Positions 25,572 through 34,376 of a DNA stretch of 37,949 nucleotides are shown one piece after another. A program made the position numbers and the translations under genes. The DNA lies in assembly GCA_027063745.1 (NCBI GenBank), contig JAMORG010000054.1, positions 1-37,949 on the forward strand. The letters run 5' to 3'. Under the pieces are notes generated by a model. That model did not search any database, was not told the DNA's origin, and worked only from the letters and a program-made list of their open reading frames with translations. Within the stretch, counting starts at the first letter, position 1; each line of letters starts with the position of its first letter. Source of the stretch: Sulfurimonas sp. Its GTDB lineage: Bacteria; Campylobacterota; Campylobacteria; Campylobacterales; Sulfurimonadaceae.

Positions 25572-27172
25572 TGCATTACCTCCTGTTGTTGTGGTTGCTC
25601 TTGCTGCATAGCCTCTTCCTCTTTCTCTTCTGCGCGCTCTATAATGCTATCCTGCCCTAAAAGCTTCAATTTCTCCATATTTAGGTCGTCTAACATCTGC
25701 ATATATTTCTGTACTCTTGTGCTATCTTGTAACTGCATATAAAGCTGCAAACTCTGTAGTACTGTAGCCGTAGATTTATCAATGCTGTCTATCTGCATCA
25801 TCTTGTTAATTGAGCCAATTCCAACATTGATGATAATCTTCTGTCTCAATGCTCTTTTTCTATCAATACCCATGAAGTTACTGCTTACTTTGTATTTGTA
25901 AATAAGTAAAACTATTCTCTGAATAAGAGGTCTAAAAAAGTTTTCATTAAATGCTCTTGAAATATCATCTATTACATTACTGCCTTGCATCTGCAACGCT
26001 TCAACTTCTGTTGCTGTCTTACCTCTTCCGCTTGCAATTCCCTCACTTAGTTTGGAAATACCGCTTATCTCTTCCGCCTCTCTTGATAATTGACTCACAT
26101 CAAATATACTGTCATTTAGTCTTGGTATAGGCAACTCTCGTATGTTGTTTATGTTATCAACTACAATCTTTTTACGATTAGATATAAGGTCGTCTTCACG
26201 CACTCCGCTCTCTTTTGTAGTGATAAAACGCTGATTTAGCTGTATATCTGTAGCATCTATCTGTTGGTTACGCTTGATAGTATTCTCATTCTGCAAAGAT
26301 ATAAGTGGTGCTATAAAAGCATCTCCATAAGCACGAACAGGATTGATAGGCTCATTTATCATAACAAATTGAGGGTCAAGCGTTCCTACAATAAATGGCA
26401 AACCGTCTTTAAGCAGCTTATCGGCTCTTAATACTGTATCATCATTTAAAATTGTAGATACATACCACTTCCCATTTTTCTTGCGATACACCTCGTGAAA
26501 CTCTACACGCTGATACTTACCTATGTCTGCACTTGTTGTACGCTCAACTCTGTCTGCATAAAGTGAAGAGTTTACATACTTACTCCAATCAACATCTGCT
26601 TTAGCATACTGCTTCTCTAAATCGGCAATAGTCATGCTGTTTACTCTATGAACAAGATAGTTTATATCTGCTGTTGCAGGAGCATAAGGATCAAGGTAAA
26701 CATCATCAAGTCGGCATCTTTCCATCTTGATATTATTCTCTTTCACACTCCAATACACTTTTATAAGTGCCGTACCATAAATAAGGCTCTCTCTCGCTAC
26801 AGGACGCAGGTTTGTGTATAGATTTTTATCTCTTCCATACTCTTTAAGCTCTTTCTTTAGCGCATTTGATACCTTTTCATCTTCCTCGATCTCTTTATCT
26901 TCTGGCTGAATGATTGCAAGCTCATCATTTCCAAAAAATGACTTCATCAAGTCTCTAACAATCTTATCTACCTTTGGCTTGATAAGGTTAGGAGTCAATG
27001 CACTTTTTCGTCTTGCAAGAAGACTCTTACGCTGCTTGTGAGACAAAACATTAACATAGGCACTCTCTAGTGCTATAAAGTCGCTCTTGTGCTGCTCATA
27101 TCCATTGATAGCATCATCTCTGAGTGCAACAAGTTCTGCTACAAGTGCATCACTAAAATTCTCTTTTGCCAT
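25568..27172 (-). CDS. Portal protein
   Basis: 534 aa; RKSALTPNLIKPKVDKIVRDLMKSFF, GTALIKVYWS, RLDDVYLDPYAP, GKTATEVEALQMQG; Q/E-rich C-terminus; podovirus-type portal features. Confidence 0.8.
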   Translation of the reverse strand: MAKENFSDALVAELVALRDDAINGYEQHKSDFIALESAYVNVLSHKQRKSLLARRKSALTPNLIKPKVDKIVRDLMKSFFGNDELAIIQPEDKEIEEDEKVSNALKKELKEYGRDKNLYTNLRPVARESLIYGTALIKVYWSVKENNIKMERCRLDDVYLDPYAPATADINYLVHRVNSMTIADLEKQYAKADVDWSKYVNSSLYADRVERTTSADIGKYQRVEFHEVYRKKNGKWYVSTILNDDTVLRADKLLKDGLPFIVGTLDPQFVMINEPINPVRAYGDAFIAPLISLQNENTIKRNQQIDATDIQLNQRFITTKESGVREDDLISNRKKIVVDNINNIRELPIPRLNDSIFDVSQLSREAEEISGISKLSEGIASGRGKTATEVEALQMQGSNVIDDISRAFNENFFRPLIQRIVLLIYKYKVSSNFMGIDRKRALRQKIIINVGIGSINKMMQIDSIDKSTATVLQSLQLYMQLQDSTRVQKYMQMLDDLNMEKLKLLGQDSIIERAEEKEEEAMQQEQPQQQEVMQ

Positions 27173-27446
27173 CTTCTATCTCCTTTCGTAATCTTTTTAT
27201 TCTGTAAATATTTACATCAAAACCAATATCTTCAAAATGCTTTAGTATGTCTTCATCAGGCATACCCTTATCTACGATACACTCTAGTATCATGTATCTC
27301 TCTATGCTTTTTGGCGTTAGCGTAAACTTAGCACTTGGGTATCGTCTTGCAACACTCAGTGCCTTTGCCCCATCGCCTCCGAACAACTCGTTAATGAGAA
27401 AATATGTGTTAATCTCATTCGTACTTGGTTTTTTATCTTCTACCAT
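27153..27446 (-). CDS. Hypothetical protein between TerL and portal
   Basis: 97-aa ORF overlapping both neighbours by a few bases. Confidence 0.6.
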   Translation of the reverse strand: MVEDKKPSTNEINTYFLINELFGGDGAKALSVARRYPSAKFTLTPKSIERYMILECIVDKGMPDEDILKHFEDIGFDVNIYRIKRLRKEIEDGKREF

Positions 27447-29827
27447 GATGCAAACTCCTCATCTATTTCATCTGCATAAATATCTCTCTCGTGATACTCT
27501 TCAACTTCTTCTGCTGTTGCTATCACTGTGTTACTTGCAAGTGCCATTGCATCTGCAATATCTGGACTTCTCCCTAGTGCCTCTTTTATCTCCTTTTTAG
27601 ATATGATTTGAATTACTCCTTTTTCTGTGATTTTAAATCTCTGTGCTGATAACTCGCCTATTGCTGCATCATCATCAAACATTTTCCCCTCTTCTTCAAG
27701 GATCTTCTTGAGCTTGTAGTAAAGTTCTGCTCTGAGATTGAGGTAAATATCAGGTCGTGAAGGATTCTCGCTTACTTTACAACCTATTGCCGGTATATTT
27801 GTGTACTGTGGCTCATTAAGCACGCTCATAAGTCCGCTGCCCTCGCCTATGCTGTCTATAAAAATAGCTTTAGGCTCTCTTCCTTTTGCCTTTGCACTCA
27901 AATACTCTTCTGCCAACCACCTAGCAGTATTAACCTGTCTGTGCTTCCCTGTAATAGGACACTCTTTTTTCTCATAAAAATAATTCCCTACTCTTTTAAC
28001 AAGTATAGTTCTATCATCTCCTGCATCTGCATAGTCCAATCCCCACACTTCCGCACCATAGTCGTTATAATCATCTCCAATATTCAAAGCATCTTCAATG
28101 ATATACATAGGGATAACCGCATCACTTGATGTTCTAGGGAAACGACCTTGTACCCTTACTCTGTAAGCATCGCTATCAACTCCGTACTCTTTTTTCTTAC
28201 GCTCTATACTCTCCTTTGTAACATTCTCACTCTCTTCTGCATTAAATACATGAATTTTCCATAGCTCTCTGTTTTTGTGATGTGAGTCATAGAAATATCC
28301 ATCGGTCCTTGTAGGGTTGGCAGTAAGCAGCCGTAAATGCTCCTCTCCTGTTAAACTTCCCTCGATTACTTCAAAGATTGTGTTAGGAACTCCACTCGCT
28401 TCGTCTATAATCCAACACAAAAAAGTAGCGTGAAAACCTTGCAAACCCTCGGGTGCTTCTTTTCTTGCTGTTCTTGCCACACATTGATTATTATTACAAA
28501 AAGCTACGCTGTCATTTTTTACTACTACACACTCTTTAAGTTCTTTTGGTAGTTTTTCACGCCATTTTCTAACCTCTGGTAATAACAATCTTACAAGCTG
28601 CGGTGCTGTCGGCGCTGTTGCCGGTATCTTTGCATCGTATTTGAACAAGCCTACCCATAAAATAACCCATGATAAGAGAGTAGATTTACCTGTATTATGT
28701 AAAACCGTAAAATCCCCACCTAAAAACTTATGATTTCCATCCAATTCAAAACCGTAATAATCGCCTATTCCTAAACACTCAACTGATTTAATGCCAAAGT
28801 GTAAATTACTTCTTTGGCTTGGTATATCTTTGTTTATTTTGTGTCTTTTGCAAGGGATAATCTCCGTATTTCTACCGATACTTAATCTATAATAATCTAT
28901 ACCTTTAACTGTTTTGATTTTAATTGTTGTATGAAGTCCTACACTCTTACAAAGATACTGCATATCTTTTGCCAACTGAATAAACTTTGTAATAAATTCA
29001 TATTGTCTTTTTTCTAAGCTTCCATCTGTGTCTAATAAACCTGCGATTAACTCCAATCTCTGTTTTTTGCTTGATGTTAAATATTGCTTGGGTATATGTT
29101 TATTTTTTAATAAATTTAAGGATTTTAACTCTTGTTTTAACTCTAATTTATATTTATTACAATTATTTTGAGTATTTTTATATGTTAAAGTATTTTCTAA
29201 ACTTCTGATATACTCTGCAACTGCATCTTTTTTATTACCCATCCAAATATAATCATTACTGCTTCCACCATCTCCTAGCCACGCTCCTAAAATATAAGGA
29301 TGAATTAAAAGGTTTTTTTCACTAAACTCTGTTGAATTTCTATAAATAGCATGAGTTCTTTTTCTTCTATCACTCCATTTAAGATAATCCTCTACTGTAA
29401 CTGTTACTTTATCCCCTGTTATCTGTTTTCCGTGTGTTTGAGTAGCAACTAAGCATAAAATATGAGACTTATTAAAAATATGCTCTGTATTATCTCTATA
29501 CACAAACCGATACATTTCTTCTCGACCTCTGTATAACTCTAAAACATTCCGCTCACTTTTTCCATCATCTCCCATAAGCTTATCGCCCACTTTTATATCT
29601 TGAACTGCTTTTATGCTTCCATCACTTAGCATTATTTCTGTATCTATTCCAAAACATCCATGACCTGATGCGATGCTTATATCTTTAACTCCTGCGTCTA
29701 TATCTCTTAATACTGCTTTTTGTTGGCTTGATGGACTTCTATCACTCTTTGCAAACAAACACTCATCTACAAATAGTTCTATGCTTGAAGCCCATCTCTC
29801 TAGCAGTTCTTTAGTTTTCATCAGCAT
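27440..29827 (-). CDS. terL: Terminase large subunit interrupted by an intein
   Basis: Walker A restored as SGHG|TGKST across the intein, Walker B FLCWIIDEA, nuclease region VWGLDYADAGDDRT, AIFIDSIGEGSG, PDIADAMALA. ORF opens at 29866; start at 29827 or 29821 more likely. Confidence 0.9.
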   Translation of the reverse strand: MLMKTKELLERWASSIELFVDECLFAKSDRSPSSQQKAVLRDIDAGVKDISIASGHGCFGIDTEIMLSDGSIKAVQDIKVGDKLMGDDGKSERNVLELYRGREEMYRFVYRDNTEHIFNKSHILCLVATQTHGKQITGDKVTVTVEDYLKWSDRRKRTHAIYRNSTEFSEKNLLIHPYILGAWLGDGGSSNDYIWMGNKKDAVAEYIRSLENTLTYKNTQNNCNKYKLELKQELKSLNLLKNKHIPKQYLTSSKKQRLELIAGLLDTDGSLEKRQYEFITKFIQLAKDMQYLCKSVGLHTTIKIKTVKGIDYYRLSIGRNTEIIPCKRHKINKDIPSQRSNLHFGIKSVECLGIGDYYGFELDGNHKFLGGDFTVLHNTGKSTLLSWVILWVGLFKYDAKIPATAPTAPQLVRLLLPEVRKWREKLPKELKECVVVKNDSVAFCNNNQCVARTARKEAPEGLQGFHATFLCWIIDEASGVPNTIFEVIEGSLTGEEHLRLLTANPTRTDGYFYDSHHKNRELWKIHVFNAEESENVTKESIERKKKEYGVDSDAYRVRVQGRFPRTSSDAVIPMYIIEDALNIGDDYNDYGAEVWGLDYADAGDDRTILVKRVGNYFYEKKECPITGKHRQVNTARWLAEEYLSAKAKGREPKAIFIDSIGEGSGLMSVLNEPQYTNIPAIGCKVSENPSRPDIYLNLRAELYYKLKKILEEEGKMFDDDAAIGELSAQRFKITEKGVIQIISKKEIKEALGRSPDIADAMALASNTVIATAEEVEEYHERDIYADEIDEEFASW
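28694..29656 (-). mobile_element. 321-aa LAGLIDADG intein in TerL
   Basis: Begins CFGIDTEIMLSDGSIKAVQDIKVGDKLMG, DOD motifs ILGAWLGDGGS and LIAGLLDTDGS, ends GFELDGNHKFLGGDFTVLHN followed by extein T. Confidence 0.93.
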
Positions 29828-30317
29828 TGCTCTTTTGCTTATTTTTGTTGTAGAAATACTCTGCAAACTCTGCTAGTGATATGTCGCTACTTTTTTGCTT
29901 GTTGTCTTTCTCGTAGTAGCCTAGTATCTTTCCTATCTCAACCAAAGCACCCTTTGCACTTGCTAAATTTGTATCCCTCATCTCAACTTCAATCGTATTC
30001 GTTATTCCATCTCCTGCACCCTCTGTTACAATATGACTACTTGAAACATCGCCTATACCTATCTCAAAGATGCGTGTATGAGCTTTAATTATTTTCTCTA
30101 CACTCCACTTGCTCTCTTCTTCTGCTTTGGCTTGTAGCTCTTTTAACCTTGTGGTAATATTGTGGTTACTTAAAAGCTTTGATGCACTTTCTATAATCGT
30201 TTTATCTTTCATTCTTGAAGTAGAATAAGCATAACGATAAGCTTCGCTAGCATTACCACACTCAAAATATTTAAGTACGAATTTCTCTTGCTTTACTGTT
30301 AGCTTTTTACTCATCAC
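29811..30317 (-). CDS. terS: Terminase small subunit
   Basis: KLTVKQEKFVLKYFECGNASEAYRYAYSTSRMKDKTIIESASKLLSNHNITTRLKELQ matches the Terminase_2 style. Confidence 0.88.
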   Translation of the reverse strand: MMSKKLTVKQEKFVLKYFECGNASEAYRYAYSTSRMKDKTIIESASKLLSNHNITTRLKELQAKAEEESKWSVEKIIKAHTRIFEIGIGDVSSSHIVTEGAGDGITNTIEVEMRDTNLASAKGALVEIGKILGYYEKDNKQKSSDISLAEFAEYFYNKNKQKSNADEN

Positions 30318-30385
30318 AAAACCTCTTTTTATAATTAATCATATTTCTATCAAAGATGGAGTGTAAAACACTCTCTATCTTCTTT

Positions 30386-30598
30386 CTAATAATCTGTATC
30401 ATCAAGATCACCATCAACAACTACTGCACTGTCTCTACTACTAAGCTCATCTCGTCTTATATCAATAGCTCTCATTAGGTACTCTCTCGCTCTTCCTGCA
30501 ACACTACTTAATGCTAAAACCTTTTCAAACTCTTCTAACTCTTTAGCTCCCATATCTCTAATACCTTCTATCTTCTCTCTTAACATTTCTTTAGTCAT
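30386..30598 (-). CDS. Small hypothetical protein
   Basis: 70-aa ORF overlapping RusA. Confidence 0.55.
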   Translation of the reverse strand: MTKEMLREKIEGIRDMGAKELEEFEKVLALSSVAGRAREYLMRAIDIRRDELSSRDSAVVVDGDLDDTDY

Positions 30599-31037
30599 TT
30601 TCTAACTCCTTAAAATAATAAATTGTTCTTGGATTTGTGCCATATACTTTTTTAGCGTTGATGCTGTATATCTGGCTATCGTTCTTGTAAATAGTTCCCT
30701 CTAGTGCATCAAGTACACTTTTAAGTAAATTATCTGTATCTGGCTTACAGATGTGAGGCTGTCCTACAATAGCCTCTCTCTTTTTCTTACTCCAACTCTT
30801 TGGAATAGGCATAACAAAAATAATCTCTAACTCTAAAGCACCTGTTAGAAATTTCTTGTTTTGCATTTTGGATAGCTGTAAAAAAGCACTCTTGTAATTT
30901 GTGTATTTTTGGTTGTTATATGCTCTTGATACTCTCTTGCCATTTATAACTTTTGTAACTACTCTTGGTCTTGGTGCTGATACTGGTATCAAATTAATAA
31001 CTGTGCTTTTGATGTCGTGCATAACTTTAGTCTTCAT
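30591..31037 (-). CDS. RusA-family Holliday junction resolvase
   Basis: PVSAPRPRV...PIPKSWSKKKREAIVGQPHICKPDTDNLLKSVLDALEGTIYKNDSQI. The upstream gene's stop overlaps ATG 31037; ORF opens at 31061. Confidence 0.85.
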   Translation of the reverse strand: MKTKVMHDIKSTVINLIPVSAPRPRVVTKVINGKRVSRAYNNQKYTNYKSAFLQLSKMQNKKFLTGALELEIIFVMPIPKSWSKKKREAIVGQPHICKPDTDNLLKSVLDALEGTIYKNDSQIYSINAKKVYGTNPRTIYYFKELEND

Positions 31038-31227
31038 ACACCAACCCCTTATAATTCTCATCCGCCCACTTCATAGCTCTATCGGCTGTTCTAAAGTTTT
31101 TCTCTGTGTATCTCTCTAAGTTCTTGTCTGCAACTGTAAAGCCCATCAATGTAAAGTTTTCATCTACAACACCTGCTATGATGTATGGCTTGTCTTGTCT
31201 GTTTGAATAATTGATTAGTTTTAGCAT
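31027..31227 (-). CDS. Hypothetical protein
   Basis: 66-aa ORF coupled to both neighbours. Confidence 0.55.
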   Translation of the reverse strand: MLKLINYSNRQDKPYIIAGVVDENFTLMGFTVADKNLERYTEKNFRTADRAMKWADENYKGLVYED

Positions 31228-31955
31228 TACTCACATATCCCGTACTGATTTACACATTGATTTTCATTTCCCATCTCTAAAGTAGGTCTTAAATGCTTGT
31301 CTCTATCAGGTGCAAAAAAAGTCGCATTTTTTTGATTATCTACAATCTCACTCATATCTTTTTCAAGTCTCCTAAGTCTTTGAACATACTTATCTTCCAT
31401 AAGCATAAGCTCGTGCTTTCTTGCATAGATACACGGGTAACATCCAACACGGCTAAAACCTTTTTTATAGAGCGGATTAACATCAATGCCGTTTTCTTTG
31501 TGATAATCAAATACTCGCTGTGTGCTCCAATACGCAATAGGATATAAAGTCTTTATTCCGTCTTGTGAAATTGCAAAACTCTCTGTATTTGCTCTTGCTT
31601 CGCTTTCATCTCGTCTTACGCCTGTGATATTTATAAAGTCAATTCCTTTATCTTGAAAAGTCTTATAAAACTCAATAGCAGGCTTTATTTTTAAATTTTC
31701 CGTACAAAATCTAAACATTCTATTTGGCATCATTTTTTTTCGCTTACTAAGGGCTTCCATCCCCTCACTTTCTAATCTAATTATTTCAACATCAAGCTTC
31801 TCTTCAAGATAATCAAGATACTCATAAACTGCATCGTGTTCCCATTTAGTGTCTATGTAATATGGGAGGATGTCCTCTTTTGGAAGAGTATTTAACGCCC
31901 ACAATAAACACGCTGTACTGTCTTTACCACCGCTTAGGCTTACTAGATATTTCAT
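31227..31955 (-). CDS. PAPS-reductase-family (PP-loop) protein
   Basis: LSGGKDSTACLLWAL PP-loop; RFCTENLKIKP; GCYPCIYARKHE. Confidence 0.85.
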   Translation of the reverse strand: MKYLVSLSGGKDSTACLLWALNTLPKEDILPYYIDTKWEHDAVYEYLDYLEEKLDVEIIRLESEGMEALSKRKKMMPNRMFRFCTENLKIKPAIEFYKTFQDKGIDFINITGVRRDESEARANTESFAISQDGIKTLYPIAYWSTQRVFDYHKENGIDVNPLYKKGFSRVGCYPCIYARKHELMLMEDKYVQRLRRLEKDMSEIVDNQKNATFFAPDRDKHLRPTLEMGNENQCVNQYGICE

Positions 31956-32545
31956 TATGCCACCCCTTTCAGCATTTTTTTAACCCGCTTATTTTCGATT
32001 GAGTTAGTAGCTAAGTATTTAATCTCTATGGCTCTTCTTATCTCTGCTGCTATTTTTGCAACAACTACAGCACTATTCTCATAATTTTTTATGTCGATAA
32101 GCCAATCCCCACCGCCGAGTGCATTGAGCACATAAAGCTCTTTTTTCGTATATGCTTTATCTCCGTGCTTTGTCTTTAAATTTGCATAGTCACAATTTAT
32201 AAAAAAGGCTCTGTCACTCTCTATCTCGTTTCTGTGCTTGGTACAAAACTTAAGCATTGCTGTATTTTCAGCATAAAACTTGTCATACATCGCTTTTGCT
32301 TCTTGTTCAACATCTGCAAAGAGTACATCCCTAGTCGTATCATGCGCAAGTATCTCTGCCGGTGTTGGCAGCCCTTTAAACTTTCTGGTCTTTGCTACTT
32401 CTCTTATGCTGTTCTCAAAACTTTCATCGCTCATCTCTTTAAGCACCGCATAGTAAACATCCAGCTTTGCATCGTTTAGTTCTTTCTCTCCCAGTGCTAT
32501 GCTTAAAAAAGTCATTCCTTTTGCAAATACAATCTCACTTAGCAT
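31955..32545 (-). CDS. Helicase loader/inhibitor-like replication protein
   Basis: ELNDAKLDVYYAVLKEMSDESFENSIREVAKTRKFKGLPTPAEIL resembles G39P-type phage proteins; located beside a replication initiator. Confidence 0.4.
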   Translation of the reverse strand: MLSEIVFAKGMTFLSIALGEKELNDAKLDVYYAVLKEMSDESFENSIREVAKTRKFKGLPTPAEILAHDTTRDVLFADVEQEAKAMYDKFYAENTAMLKFCTKHRNEIESDRAFFINCDYANLKTKHGDKAYTKKELYVLNALGGGDWLIDIKNYENSAVVVAKIAAEIRRAIEIKYLATNSIENKRVKKMLKGVA

Positions 32546-33321
32546 ATTGCACCTCCTTGTTTGGTATGTGGACCATTGATCTTATTCATTGCCCACTGCC
32601 CTGCTGCCTGCATTGTTCCGCTTGTAGTGCTTGTTTGAGTTGGCATAGTGTTGTAGTCCTCCATAAACGGAGTGATGCGTTTAGCGAACTCTTTTTTGTC
32701 GTGCTGATGTGCTATGTAGTCATGTAGCAGGCTCTCTTTGTCTGCTATTTGCTTGAAGAAGTTATATCCGTCTTTAGTTTTAGTAACTTTTGATTTTATA
32801 GGAGCTTGAGATTTTAAAAGCTTGATAAAATCATCATAGCCTTTTTGTGTATTTTTTATAGAAGTCTCAGTTGTAATCTCTGTTGTAGTCTTAGTCAAAG
32901 ATTTTACTATAATAGTTTCGTCTTTTTGGGGAGTACAGTTTCCACCTTTTGGGGAAACAGTGCTACCCATTTCGTCGTTACTTGTTTCCACGCTGTTTTC
33001 ACACTCTTTTTCAAGATTATTTAAACATTCTGCAAATTTATTCCAGTCAATTTCATAGTATGTTTTTGCAGGAATACCCTCTCTTGTTATTGTTATAAAA
33101 TCAAGCTTTTTTATAAGTTTTTTTGCACTCTCAATCTCTTTTCTTGTAAGTAGAGTTTCTTCCATTATCTCTGCATCTGTCTTGAAAAATTTGTCTTTTT
33201 TACTAAACCAGTACATAACCTGAGACAAATAGATACCTGCCGTTGTTGATCCTGTTATCTTTCTATATGCAGGATAGTATGCAATAGGTCTTTCATTAAG
33301 TGCCTGTAGTATATTTTTCAT
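32539..33321 (-). CDS. Phage replication initiator-like protein (wHTH)
   Basis: GSTTAGIYLSQVMYWFSKKDKFFKTDAEIMEETLLTRKEIESAKKLIKKLDFI. Confidence 0.65.
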   Translation of the reverse strand: MKNILQALNERPIAYYPAYRKITGSTTAGIYLSQVMYWFSKKDKFFKTDAEIMEETLLTRKEIESAKKLIKKLDFITITREGIPAKTYYEIDWNKFAECLNNLEKECENSVETSNDEMGSTVSPKGGNCTPQKDETIIVKSLTKTTTEITTETSIKNTQKGYDDFIKLLKSQAPIKSKVTKTKDGYNFFKQIADKESLLHDYIAHQHDKKEFAKRITPFMEDYNTMPTQTSTTSGTMQAAGQWAMNKINGPHTKQGGAIC

Positions 33322-33548
33322 TACGCAGCACCTAACACTTGTTTAGCTTTTTTGAGTTGATTGTTTGCTATGTATCTAAGCTTTATTTTTGCATCGCCTC
33401 TTTTAGCCCATTCGCTTGTTATAAGTCCTGCATTCTCAAGTTCACAAAAGTATTGATTAGGATTTGATATGTAGTTAAAATCTGTAGCCGTAAGTTTTGA
33501 TTTTGTTTCGTATAGTTTTTTGAGGATCGCTTTTGCGTGTTTTCTCAT
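33321..33548 (-). CDS. Small winged-helix-like hypothetical protein
   Basis: 75-aa ORF; RBS AAAAGG before ATG; overlaps the replication gene. Confidence 0.55.
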   Translation of the reverse strand: MRKHAKAILKKLYETKSKLTATDFNYISNPNQYFCELENAGLITSEWAKRGDAKIKLRYIANNQLKKAKQVLGAA

Positions 33549-33553
33549 TTTTA

Positions 33554-33661
33554 TTGCCTTTTGGTGTTAGCAACTTCAAAAAGAGTAAGGTTAAGCGGTC
33601 TAACACCACATAAACACCGCTTACCCTTTTTGAAATTAGTTTGGTTGAAACACTAAGGCAA
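33554..33661 (-). promoter_or_regulatory. Complex leader structure upstream of CDS 33548
   Basis: Nested inverted repeats: TTGCCTT/AAGGCAA, TTCAAAAAG/CTTTTTGAA, AGCGGT/ACCGCT; competing GGTGTTAG/CTAACACC. Confidence 0.6.
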
Positions 33662-33702
33662 AAAACGATATAATTTTTTGTTGTCTTTTACCTCGTGTAA
33701 TT

Positions 33703-33722
33703 GACTTCTTTTGTATTGATTT
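33703..33722 (-). promoter_or_regulatory. Conserved leader motif AAATCAATACAAAAGAAGTC, copy 3
   Basis: Matches the leader motif of copies 1, 2 and 4; hairpin CTTGCA/TGCAAG upstream; no ORF starts just downstream. Confidence 0.5.
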
Positions 33723-33811
33723 CAGATTACTGATTTCATCGCTCTTGCAGCCTGCCAGTTGCAAGGGCATCAATAACCTTGATAAAGCGCCTCTAAAGAC
33801 ACTCTACAAAG

Positions 33812-34057
33812 CTACTTCGTTACTAAATCAAACGCTACCGCAATAGGGTTTTCAACAATTAAAGTTGCTTGATCCTTCACATCTCTAAAAACAGATTTGC
33901 AAAGAATATTTACAACCTTGCTATGAGAGTAACCTTTTGATTTTGCTATTTCGTCTATAAACCTAAAAGTCTCATCATCAAAGCTTGTAGTAATTCGGTT
34001 TAACTTCTTATCTTCATCACGCTCTTCACTATCTCCAAATAGCACACCTGTTCTCAT
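33812..34057 (-). CDS. RHH/Arc-like DNA-binding protein
   Basis: LNRITTSFDDETFRFIDEIAKSKGYSHSKVVNILCKSVF ribbon-helix-helix-like. Confidence 0.55.
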   Translation of the reverse strand: MRTGVLFGDSEERDEDKKLNRITTSFDDETFRFIDEIAKSKGYSHSKVVNILCKSVFRDVKDQATLIVENPIAVAFDLVTK

Positions 34058-34281
34058 AACTTCGCACCTTTCAACACTTGTTCACTTTTTTTTGATTTAG
34101 TATTATTTTCTTGTAGGTAAAGTTTAATATCTCTCCACGCTTCAAGTGGAATATTAAATTCATCTTTTAACTTAAACATTTTGTCCGCTGTTGGCTTAGT
34201 TATTCCACTAAACCATTGGCTCACTGTTGAATGAGATACATTAAGTGTTTTTTGTATTTCTTTTCTATTTATATTTTTCAT
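34054..34281 (-). CDS. Cro-like HTH regulator
   Basis: RKEIQKTLNVSHSTVSQWFSGITKPTADKMFKLKDEFNIPLEAW; divergent from the repressor. Confidence 0.8.
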   Translation of the reverse strand: MKNINRKEIQKTLNVSHSTVSQWFSGITKPTADKMFKLKDEFNIPLEAWRDIKLYLQENNTKSKKSEQVLKGAKL

Positions 34282-34289
34282 ACTGAATT

Positions 34290-34362
34290 GTAAGATTATC
34301 TTACTTTATTTTTCTTTAAAATAGTAAGATTTACTTACTTTTTTTGTGTTAGAATAACTTAC
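34290..34362. promoter_or_regulatory. Operator cluster A (three 15-bp sites) between cro-like and repressor genes
   Basis: GTAAGATTATCTTAC (34290-34304), GTAAGATTTACTTAC (34324-34338), GTTAGAATAACTTAC (34348-34362). Confidence 0.8.
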
Positions 34363-34376
34363 ATAAAGGAATAAAA

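Noticed and set aside
30350-30375. GAGTGT-AAA-ACACTC hairpin between CDS 30386..30598 and terS
   Set aside because: Short stem without a T-run in the transcribed direction; insufficient for a terminator call.
31227-31955. A full Dnd phosphorothioation or other complete defence system
   Set aside because: Only a lone PAPS-reductase-family gene; no DndA/B/D/E-like or restriction partner genes are present.
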